From assembly GCA_001791615.1 (NCBI GenBank), contig MGEY01000061.1:1-10902 (forward strand): DNA of 10,902 nucleotides, read 5' to 3'. The notes under the pieces are model-generated. The model ran no database searches. It worked only from the letters and a program-made list of their open reading frames with translations, and was not told the DNA's origin. The translations under genes were made by a program, and so were the position numbers. Each line of letters starts with the position of its first letter. Position 1 is the stretch's first letter. Positions 6,118-10,902 of the stretch are shown one piece after another. The DNA comes from Candidatus Uhrbacteria bacterium RIFOXYA2_FULL_40_9. Lineage in GTDB: Bacteria > Patescibacteriota > Patescibacteriia > UBA9934 > GWF2-40-263.

Positions 6118-6157
6118 TGAGTGAGCGAAATGACTGAAGCTTGCTTCATGGCATTTC
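6118..6157 (-). repeat. Modular stem-loop unit 1 (36-bp direct repeat, copy 1)
   Basis: Bases 6118-6153 are identical to 6211-6246. The unit contains GAGCGAAATGAC followed by the inverted repeat TGAAGC-TT-GCTTCA (6135-6148). In this copy an outer stem pairs GAAATG (6127-6132) with CATTTC (6152-6157). It starts two bases before the tRNA-Gln 5' end. Confidence 0.8.
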
Positions 6158-6158
6158 C

Positions 6159-6199
6159 GAGCGAACGACCGGAATATCGTCGAAGACGATATCCGGGAG
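6159..6199 (-). repeat. Modular stem-loop unit 2 (different stem)
   Basis: GAGCGAACGAC matches the box of units 1 and 3, but the following stem differs: CCGG plus ATATCGTC (6169-6181, one bulged A) pairs with GACGATAT plus CCGG (6185-6196) around a GAA loop. ATCCGGGAG at 6191-6199 repeats the tRNA 5' edge at 6109-6117. Confidence 0.6.
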
Positions 6200-6210
6200 C
6201 TTTTGTTTAC

Positions 6211-6250
6211 TGAGTGAGCGAAATGACTGAAGCTTGCTTCATGGCACTCA
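6211..6250 (-). repeat. Modular stem-loop unit 3 (36-bp direct repeat, copy 2)
   Basis: Bases 6211-6246 are the second exact copy of the 36-bp repeat. Here the right flank is CACTCA, which pairs with TGAGTG at the left edge (6211-6216), so the outer stem uses a different partner from unit 1. Confidence 0.8.
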
Positions 6251-6278
6251 CCAAAAATAGATCATTTCTGCAAGCGAA

Positions 6279-6307
6279 AGTATATCGAAATCCCAAAAAA
6301 AGATCAA
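6279..6307 (-). promoter_or_regulatory. Sigma70-type promoter upstream of tRNA-Gln
   Basis: TTGATC (6302-6307), 17 nt and TATACT (6279-6284) read toward tRNA-Gln. Transcription from about 6272 would give a 155-nt leader holding all three stem-loop units before the tRNA. It sits downstream of ftsX, so it most likely serves the tRNA. Confidence 0.55.
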
Positions 6308-6371
6308 GGTAGACGTTAAAAGTTATACTTCTCCTAAAATACCCTTGTTTAAAAACGAAGTATTGTTTACT

Positions 6372-7283
6372 CTAAACTTTCAAATATTTTCTCATGGCAA
6401 GCCCTGTAGAAATGGTATTGATCAAAATGAGGGCAATCAATTCTGAAACAAAGATCCAAATCCCCTCATGATAAAAATGATCCATTAGTGGAATTGTACT
6501 TCCAAAATAAGAACTAAATTTTGGTTCAAGTGTCAAAAGAACAGGATAAAGAATAGCTACCACAATCAACAAGGCAAAAACACTATAAATAATTCCCTCA
6601 AGTAAAAACGGAGCGCGTACAAACCAACTTGAAGCCCCAACCAACTTCATAATGGCAATCTCTTCTCTGTGAATAAAAATACCAATACGCACAGTGTTAA
6701 ATACAATCAAAATAGCAATCAAAAGAAAAATCGCTGTCAACCCATACCCGAACCACTGCACTCTTTCTGTACTTCCACGAATACCGGAAATAATTTCCTC
6801 ATAATTAGAAAAATCTTTTTCTCGAATTAAATCTTGATAATTCGGATTTTCAAGTGCTTGAATGATAAAATCAAAATCTTGTACAGACTCTGCTTTCACA
6901 ACCAATGTTGGTCCAAAAGGATTATCTTCTACTGTTTCAATAGATTGCATGATTTCTTCATCATCCGCATGTTGCTTGATAAAACGATCTAAGGCTTCCT
7001 GTGCAGTGACCACCTCAACATCTCTTACTTGTGACAAGCTGCGCAAATACGCTACAGCACCTGCTAATTGTTCCTCTGTGGTCTGCTCGTAAAAATACAC
7101 AGAAATTTCTACCCGATCTTCAACATAATTCACAGCTTGATCTGTGACAAAATTAAAAACTAATAAAATGTTGATGCTCAAAAGGGTTAGCACCAACATA
7201 CTAATCGTGATCACTGAAAGCCAAAAATTTCTCCAAAAATTTTGAAGAGCAAATTTGGTTATGCGATAGGGTAAAAGAATCAT
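6372..7283 (-). CDS. ftsX: Cell-division protein FtsX
   Basis: This 303-residue integral membrane partner of FtsE belongs to a complex that acts at the division site to control peptidoglycan hydrolases through its outer loop; it is not thought to transport a substrate. TM1 spans about 22-46, an extracytoplasmic domain about 47-172, and TM2-TM4 lie near 177-204, 228-251 and 274-294, the classic four-helix FtsX topology. The hallmark lies after TM2: HREEIAIMKLVGASSWFVRAPFLLEG (205-230). AAGGAG overlaps the ftsE stop only 3 nt before the ATG, shorter than the 5 nt seen at other genes here, but no better start exists. The gap to ftsE is 7 nt, so the two are cotranscribed and probably coupled. The partner hydrolase is not in the window. 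Confidence 0.95.
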   Translation of the reverse strand: MILLPYRITKFALQNFWRNFWLSVITISMLVLTLLSINILLVFNFVTDQAVNYVEDRVEISVYFYEQTTEEQLAGAVAYLRSLSQVRDVEVVTAQEALDRFIKQHADDEEIMQSIETVEDNPFGPTLVVKAESVQDFDFIIQALENPNYQDLIREKDFSNYEEIISGIRGSTERVQWFGYGLTAIFLLIAILIVFNTVRIGIFIHREEIAIMKLVGASSWFVRAPFLLEGIIYSVFALLIVVAILYPVLLTLEPKFSSYFGSTIPLMDHFYHEGIWIFVSELIALILINTISTGLAMRKYLKV

Positions 7284-7290
7284 ATCCTCC

Positions 7291-7971
7291 TTAAATACGA
7301 TAACGTCCTGTTTCTACATCAGAAACGATTTGTCCGTTATCAAGAGTAATCACACGCTTCTTCAAAGCGTTTACAACTTCACGATTATGGGTCACTAAAA
7401 CAACCGTTGTCCCGAACTCATTAATTTTTTTGAGCAAATCAATAATCTCTCTTGTGTTGATGGTATCAAGATTTCCTGTTGGTTCATCGGCCACAAATAT
7501 TTTTGGACGATGAACAAGCGCTCTCGCTATGACCACACGTTGTTGTTCTCCACCAGAAAGCTGGTAAGGATATCGATCTGCTTGTGCAGAAAGATTTACA
7601 ATTTTTAGCACTTGTGGAACCACCTTTTTAATACGCTGATATTTTTCTCCAGAAACCTCTAAAGCAAAAGCAACATTTTCGTGTACCGTTTTTTTGGGAA
7701 GAAGTTTAAAATCTTGGAAAACCACGCCGATTTGACGTCGTAAAAGAGGAACATCTTGATCAGAAATATTCGTAATGTCCCATCCTCCAATGTAAATCTT
7801 TCCTGTGGTTGGACGTTCTTCCGCAAAGAGCATTTTTGAAAGCGTGGATTTGCCTGTTCCACTTTGACCAACAATAGAAACAAATTCACCAGGACGAATG
7901 TGCAGGCTAACATCTTTTACTCCAATCACATTTGGAGGATAGACTTTTGAAACATTTTTGAGCTGAATCAT
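7291..7971 (-). CDS. ftsE: Cell-division ATP-binding protein FtsE
   Basis: This 226-residue ABC ATPase is the cytoplasmic partner of FtsX. All nucleotide-binding motifs are intact: Walker A GQSGTGKST (35-43), Q-loop VVFQDFKLL (83-91), signature LSGGEQQR (138-145), Walker B and D-loop FVADEPTGNLD (159-169) and switch histidine H195. Length and the MIQLKNVSKVYP start match the family. The frame is open to an ATG at 8016, but that ATG lies inside the -10 element of the promoter at 8012-8040, so I use 7971, which leaves a leader of about 34 nt. The Shine-Dalgarno sequence before 7971 is poor. It is the first gene of the ftsEX operon. Confidence 0.95.
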   Translation of the reverse strand: MIQLKNVSKVYPPNVIGVKDVSLHIRPGEFVSIVGQSGTGKSTLSKMLFAEERPTTGKIYIGGWDITNISDQDVPLLRRQIGVVFQDFKLLPKKTVHENVAFALEVSGEKYQRIKKVVPQVLKIVNLSAQADRYPYQLSGGEQQRVVIARALVHRPKIFVADEPTGNLDTINTREIIDLLKKINEFGTTVVLVTHNREVVNALKKRVITLDNGQIVSDVETGRYRI

Positions 7972-8011
7972 GAAAAAGAAATTGATTCTTCTTACATGGA
8001 AGATTACTTCT

Positions 8012-8040
8012 ATCATACCTCAGGTCCTTCATCTTGACAA
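8012..8040 (-). promoter_or_regulatory. Promoter of ftsEX
   Basis: TTGTCA (8035-8040), a 17-nt spacer and TATGAT (8012-8017) match sigma70 consensus at five of six positions in each box. The -35 overlaps the -35 of the divergent promoter at 8034-8062. The predicted start is near 8005. Confidence 0.65.
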
Positions 8041-8062
8041 AAATGATAAAATGAAATATCAT
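8034..8062 (+). promoter_or_regulatory. Promoter of the orphan gene at 8105
   Basis: Consensus TTGACA (8034-8039), a 17-nt spacer and TATCAT (8057-8062) give a strong sigma70-type promoter with a start near 8069 and a leader of about 35 nt. It has the same hexamers as the usp promoter. Confidence 0.75.
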
Positions 8063-8104
8063 CTAGCACTGTTCTTTTCTTGACAACCACAACAAGGAGA
8101 CAGC

Positions 8105-8560
8105 ATGTCCCGCACCAATCGTCCGATCAATCCTAATTACGCACAGGATACTTTGCTCGGAACCGATTTCACTTTTCTTTGGTTTCAGGCAGAACTCATT
8201 CGTGATCTTGCGGAAGGCAAGGATCGGTGTTTGCCTCAGTTTGTCGAATTTGTGAAGGAATTTGGAACAGTTCTTCGATTCACACGTGTCATTGCTTCTG
8301 GATGGTTGCAGAGCGTTTATCAAAATCCGAATGGAATGGAAACGATTTTCCTTCTGGATGCAGACTCGATCATTTATGGCACTAACAACGCGGAAGTGAT
8401 CGAGCGAACCATCGAGGTTATTTGTCGACCCAACGGCAATGTGTCCATCAGAACATTTGGACGACGCAGGGAAATTCCTCTCAAGGATCTTCACGAGTCT
8501 TACAATCCTCAGGTGACCCCTTCTCCTTCTGTTCCTCAACTTCGTGTTGTTGGCCAGTAG
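8105..8560 (+). CDS. Conserved-looking soluble protein of unknown function
   Basis: I do not recognise this 151-residue protein. It has no signal peptide or membrane helix. An N-terminal helical part (YAQDTLLGTDFTFLWFQAELIRDLAEGKD split over 12-40) is followed by a helix-strand region (PQFVEFVKEFGTVLRFTRVI), an alternating segment with METIFLLDADSIIYG (78-92), VIERTIEVICRPNGNVSIRTFG (98-119) and a proline-rich tail. AAGGAG lies 5 nt before the ATG. It has its own strong promoter and terminator, so it is a monocistronic, probably well-expressed gene. An overlapping antisense frame exists but lacks signals. No function should be assigned from sequence alone. Confidence 0.72.
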   Translation: MSRTNRPINPNYAQDTLLGTDFTFLWFQAELIRDLAEGKDRCLPQFVEFVKEFGTVLRFTRVIASGWLQSVYQNPNGMETIFLLDADSIIYGTNNAEVIERTIEVICRPNGNVSIRTFGRRREIPLKDLHESYNPQVTPSPSVPQLRVVGQ

Positions 8561-8582
8561 AACTCTACTTCCCCTTCTCGAT

Positions 8583-8609
8583 AAGCCCATTTGCTGGGCT
8601 TTTTTCTTT
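8583..8609 (+). terminator. Rho-independent terminator of the gene at 8105
   Basis: AAGCCCA (8583-8589) pairs with TGGGCTT (8595-8601) around a 5-nt loop and runs into TTTTTTCTTTTT. It lies 22 nt after the stop codon. Confidence 0.88.
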
Positions 8610-8629
8610 TTGAAAATAGTTTACTACAC

Positions 8630-8658
8630 TTGAAAAAGCCCTTTTGTTTTGTTATGAT
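8630..8658 (+). promoter_or_regulatory. Promoter of tRNA-Thr
   Basis: TTGAAA (8630-8635), 17 nt and TATGAT (8653-8658) are placed so that transcription starts near 8665, about 9 nt before the mature tRNA 5' end. Confidence 0.75.
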
Positions 8659-8673
8659 CTTCACACCATACCT

Positions 8674-8749
8674 GCCACCGTAGCTCAGTTGGTAGAGCAA
8701 TACTTTCGTAAAGTAGAGGTCGGCGGTTCAAGTCCGCCCGGTGGCTCCA
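8674..8749 (+). tRNA. tRNA-Thr (anticodon CGU)
   Basis: The gene is 76 nt with an encoded CCA. Acceptor GCCACCG pairs with CGGTGGC, the D arm is GCTC/GAGC, the anticodon loop TTCGTAA carries CGT, and the T arm is GGCGG-TTCAAGT-CCGCC. C2-G71, G35 and U36 agree with threonine identity. The top pair of the anticodon stem (A27, G43) is a mismatch; the other four pairs are sound. It reads only ACG, so a second tRNA-Thr must exist elsewhere. Confidence 0.95.
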
Positions 8750-8757
8750 GAGCAAAT

Positions 8758-8787
8758 AAAAATTCCGTGAACATTCACGGAATTTTT
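8758..8787. terminator. Bidirectional terminator between tRNA-Thr and the foldase gene
   Basis: Arms 8758-8771 and 8774-8787 are perfectly complementary over 14 bp (about 12 bp once a workable loop forms), with A5 and T5 at the outer ends. It can end the tRNA-Thr transcript on the plus strand and the murE-to-foldase operon on the minus strand. Confidence 0.88.
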
Positions 8788-8797
8788 GGTTTGTCTT

Positions 8798-9754
8798 TTA
8801 TTCTTCTGCCTGTTCTTTACCAACAATTCTCCACTCTTTAATTGAATCAATATAGTGAGTTACCGCTTCTGTCAGTGTTGCCTGTGGAATCATCAAACCA
8901 TAAAGATGAATTTGTTCTCCATCCTCTGTTTCTGTTCGTTCTACAACAGAAAAAAGATAATAACCACCAGGAAATTCTGTGACCGGAGATACAGATCCAA
9001 CTTCAACGGCATTAATAACCTCCATCCATTCTTCTGGAATATCTGAAGTATTTACAAGTCCTAAATCTCCATCTCCTTCAAACCCTGAGGCTGAATAAAT
9101 CTCTGTAGCCACATCTGAAAATACTTCTCCGTTTATAATTCGTGTATAGGCCGCCTCTGCTTTTTCTTTTTGCCCCGCTTGGAGATCTTCACTTGTCTCA
9201 ACAAATTCACTCATTTGTTCTGCTAAAACCAAAGGTTGAAGAACACGATCTTTAAACTCGTCCAGATTCCATCCAAACATTTCTTCAAGTTGTGCCAAAA
9301 ATTCTTCTTCTGTTGTGGTGCTTAAAAGAGACGCAAGCTCTTCATCTACCCGAGACTCATCAAGCACTACCCCATACTGATTCGCAAGGTGTTGAACAGC
9401 AATTTTATTCACAAGAGTATCCATGATGGTTGCTTTAACCACTTCATCAGAAGGAATTTCAGAATCGTCAAGTGTTCCAAAATATTGAGTAATCGCTTCA
9501 TACTCCTTAATGAAATCAGACATCCAAATAGCTTGTCCATTAACAAAAGCTGCTGGATAAGGAAGAATATTAACTATACGCTGCACAAATGGACTAGAAA
9601 TTGGTTTTGTATAAACAGCAAAAGTGAGACCAAGAATGAATGCGAGCAAGACAAGAACAATGAGGACAATGCGGACAGGAGTTTTAGCAAGAAAAACAAA
9701 AAAAGCTTTTTGTTTCTTTATCTCTTGTAAATCTTCTTGTTTAGGATTGTTCAT
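8798..9754 (-). CDS. SurA/PrsA-like membrane-anchored peptidyl-prolyl isomerase
   Basis: This 318-residue protein has a basic N-terminus and one membrane helix (about 27-47, IVLIVLVLLAFILGLTFAVY), then an extracytoplasmic part. Residues about 65-190 resemble the SurA N-terminal chaperone domain (FVNGQAIWMSDFIKEY, then VVKATIMDTLVNKIAVQHLA). Residues about 195-273 resemble a parvulin rotamase domain (FSDVATEIYSASGFEGDGDLG; PVTEFPGGYYLFSVVER). It should assist folding of secreted proteins at the membrane surface, as PrsA does in monoderms. Catalytic competence of the parvulin site is not certain from reading alone. The ATG at 9754 lies 14 nt inside the end of the upstream ftsB-like gene; upstream in-frame ATGs are deep inside that gene and give no sensible N-terminus. 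It is last in the operon and followed by a terminator. Confidence 0.82.
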   Translation of the reverse strand: MNNPKQEDLQEIKKQKAFFVFLAKTPVRIVLIVLVLLAFILGLTFAVYTKPISSPFVQRIVNILPYPAAFVNGQAIWMSDFIKEYEAITQYFGTLDDSEIPSDEVVKATIMDTLVNKIAVQHLANQYGVVLDESRVDEELASLLSTTTEEEFLAQLEEMFGWNLDEFKDRVLQPLVLAEQMSEFVETSEDLQAGQKEKAEAAYTRIINGEVFSDVATEIYSASGFEGDGDLGLVNTSDIPEEWMEVINAVEVGSVSPVTEFPGGYYLFSVVERTETEDGEQIHLYGLMIPQATLTEAVTHYIDSIKEWRIVGKEQAEE

Positions 9755-10217
9755 AGAGCATGATTTGTTGATAATAAATCTTATTGAAAAAATAATACCA
9801 CCATTTCTGAACATTTCTGACTTTCCCATGGACACCTCCCTCTTCAATCTCTTGAATAGCTTTTTCAAGGAAATCACCCTCTGTTATAGAAGAACCTGAA
9901 ATGTTTTGTGTAGAAGAAATATCAGTCACTATGACGACTTGTTCTCCTGGCTTGCTCATTCCTAATTTAAGTCGAGCTTCACGCTCAATAAAAGATTCTG
10001 TTTGGATCGCTGTGTGAAGTTCTGTTAATTGAAGATGGCGCGCGGCCAATGATTCGGATTGTTCTTGTAGATCTTGAACATCTTGTTGAATATCAACATG
10101 TCGCATAAATTCTCGGCCAAGAGAAAGAGAAAGAAAGGCAATCACAACAACATTGATCAGAAAAAGAGATCGTAAGCCAAGTATTTGTTTAAGAAATGGT
10201 TTTCGTTCTTTCGCCAT
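9741..10217 (-). CDS. FtsB/DivIC family septum formation initiator
   Basis: This 158-residue bitopic protein has a short cytoplasmic basic N-terminus, one membrane helix (17-34) and a coiled coil (about 36-75, VQDLQEQSESLAARHLQLTE). The family signature follows: FIEREARLKLGMSKPGEQVV (76-95). FtsB/DivIC joins FtsL and FtsQ/DivIB in the divisome and helps activate septal wall synthesis. About 60 residues follow the conserved part, ending in an aromatic stretch (WWYYFFNKIYYQQ, 139-151); usual family members stop soon after the signature, so this tail is unusual. The gene overlaps the preceding PH-domain gene by 29 nt and the following foldase gene by 14 nt. An AGGA lies 11 nt before the ATG, so coupling is likely. 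Confidence 0.87.
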   Translation of the reverse strand: MAKERKPFLKQILGLRSLFLINVVVIAFLSLSLGREFMRHVDIQQDVQDLQEQSESLAARHLQLTELHTAIQTESFIEREARLKLGMSKPGEQVVIVTDISSTQNISGSSITEGDFLEKAIQEIEEGGVHGKVRNVQKWWYYFFNKIYYQQIMLYEQS

Positions 10218-10740
10218 GTAAAGATATTTCCTGAGAAGTTATTTGTTGATTGCCAATCATTTTGCGTACCTCTTGAATCAAACGCTGAATACGTACAGGA
10301 TGATGGACATAATCAAAATAAATATCCGGACTTTGTCCTTTCACACGAATTTTAAGAGTTCCGTAATGAAAAAGAGTTGGAAAAAATCCTTTTGTACGGA
10401 ACAAGACATCAATAATTTCTTCATATCGTACTTCAGAAACTTCTTGATCAAAAAGACTTTTCTGATTGATATCAACAAGACGCTGATCAGTGATCACTAA
10501 AACCGTTCGATGCCATTGAACATACTTCTGAGAAAACACATAAGCTGCAGGAACTTCGAGAACAAGAAAGATTGCAAGACCAATTAATCCCAAAGAAAGC
10601 AAAGGAAAAAAGAAAAAGAAAGGGAAAACAACCCAGCAGAAAAGAAAGAAAAATCGCACAATGGAAGCAATCCATGTTTGATGCACAATTGCGAGGAGAT
10701 CTTCCTCAGGTTGTAATTGAATAAAATTCTCTACGGTCAT
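10189..10740 (-). CDS. PH-domain (bPH_2/DUF304-type) membrane protein
   Basis: This 183-residue protein has two closely spaced membrane segments (about 26-46, rich in Phe, and 48-69), followed by a cytoplasmic domain at about 73-160. WHRTVLVITDQRLVDINQ, VRYEEIIDV and FHYGTLKIRVKG are typical of bacterial PH-like domains of the YdbS/YdbT kind. The exact role of such proteins is not established. Its ATG overlaps the stop of the murE-like gene (ATGA), and its own end overlaps the ftsB-like gene by 29 nt, so it is tied into an envelope/division operon. Confidence 0.8.
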   Translation of the reverse strand: MTVENFIQLQPEEDLLAIVHQTWIASIVRFFFLFCWVVFPFFFFFPLLSLGLIGLAIFLVLEVPAAYVFSQKYVQWHRTVLVITDQRLVDINQKSLFDQEVSEVRYEEIIDVLFRTKGFFPTLFHYGTLKIRVKGQSPDIYFDYVHHPVRIQRLIQEVRKMIGNQQITSQEISLHGERTKTIS

Positions 10741-10902
10741 AGCTGTTGTAAAGCTTTTCGTACAGCAAGACGATCATCCCAAGGAATCTTCTTTCCCCGT
10801 GCTACTGCCATCACAGGTTCGCTCCCCTTGCCAGTAATCAAGACAAGATCTCCTTCTTTTGCAAGGGAAATGGCAAAAGTAATGGCTTCTTGACGATCCA
10901 AT
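10737..10902 (-). CDS. Mur ligase, MurE-like, C-terminal fragment (cut by window edge)
   Basis: Only the last 54 codons and the stop are in the window. The fragment opens with DRQEAITFAISLAKEGDLVL and contains ITGKGSEP, the position of the GKGHE/GKGTD-type motif near the C-terminus of MurE, then KIPWDDRLAVRKAL, which matches the family's ending. MurE adds the third amino acid to UDP-MurNAc-dipeptide in the cytoplasm. The DNPR-type motif that would predict meso-diaminopimelate versus lysine lies outside, so the substrate cannot be told; another Mur-type ligase is possible. It overlaps the next gene by ATGA. It runs off the right edge and is not a pseudogene. Confidence 0.75.
   Translation of the reverse strand, partial: LDRQEAITFAISLAKEGDLVLITGKGSEPVMAVARGKKIPWDDRLAVRKALQQL

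Noticed and set aside
5955..6137. 60-codon plus-strand frame with GFEPRFPGPKPGVLPLDD
   Set aside because: It is the translation of the antisense strand of tRNA-Gln and its terminator; this peptide pattern is a known artefact of tRNA complements.
6118..6246. CRISPR-like direct repeats
   Set aside because: There are only two exact copies, with a 57-nt spacer that itself holds a related stem-loop, and no cas genes are nearby; a palindromic repeat family fits better.
7972..8016. 15-residue N-terminal extension of FtsE, with AAGGA 8 nt before its ATG
   Set aside because: The ATG at 8016 lies within the TATGAT -10 box and the extra residues do not fit FtsE, whose proteins start at MIxLxNVSK.
8063..8590. 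175-codon minus-strand frame opposite the gene at 8105
   Set aside because: No ribosome-binding site or family pattern; it runs through the opposing gene's promoter and terminator, while the plus-strand gene has complete signals.
1..10902. Mobile element, prophage or defence system
   Set aside because: No integrase, transposase, phage structural, nuclease or toxin-antitoxin genes were recognised on either strand; the tRNA-end repeats alone are not enough to claim an integrated element.

Overview
The window looks like a chromosomal segment of a small-genome bacterium of the Candidate Phyla Radiation (Patescibacteria, Parcubacteria-like). This is inferred from the style of the FtsX, FtsE, FtsB and MurE proteins, the many short proteins of unknown function, the AT-leaning composition and the tight packing. 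TGA serves as an ordinary stop (usp-like, DUF362 and murE-like genes), so the recoded Gracilibacteria/Absconditabacteria lineages are unlikely. There is no sign of a phage, transposon, CRISPR array or defence island.

Region 1 (50-2293, minus strand) is a two-gene operon. A near-consensus promoter drives a tandem universal-stress-type protein, coupled by an ATGA overlap to a cation diffusion facilitator with an extra C-terminal domain. It ends in a terminator at 50-85. Region 2 (2311-4964, minus strand) is a four-gene operon: DUF362 protein, exported coiled-coil protein, small acidic protein and NadM-type NMN adenylyltransferase, ending in a terminator. Region 3 (4984-5752, plus strand) is a divergent membrane protein with an internal PQ-loop-like duplication; its stop codon lies in the loop of its own terminator.

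Region 4 (5753-6371) has no protein gene but is rich in structure. It holds two tandem 69-nt palindromic repeats whose arms match the 3' end of the neighbouring tRNA-Gln, a long terminator stem that swallows the tRNA's CCA end, tRNA-Gln(UUG) itself, and three modular stem-loop units sharing a GAGCGAA..GAC box. A sigma70-type promoter lies upstream of the tRNA.

Region 5 (6372-8062, minus strand) is ftsE-ftsX, the ABC-type regulator of cell-wall hydrolysis at division. Its promoter shares its -35 box with the promoter of a divergent orphan gene at 8105-8560. Region 6 (8630-8787) is a compact tRNA-Thr(CGU) unit with its own promoter and a bidirectional terminator. Region 7 (8798-10902, minus strand) is an overlapping envelope/division cluster: murE-like C-terminus (cut by the window edge), PH-domain membrane protein, FtsB/DivIC-like protein and a SurA/PrsA-like foldase.

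The window is mostly cell-envelope housekeeping. The most unusual material is the repeat-rich stretch around tRNA-Gln, the altered metal site and extra domain of the transporter, and a few conserved-looking genes without a recognisable family.
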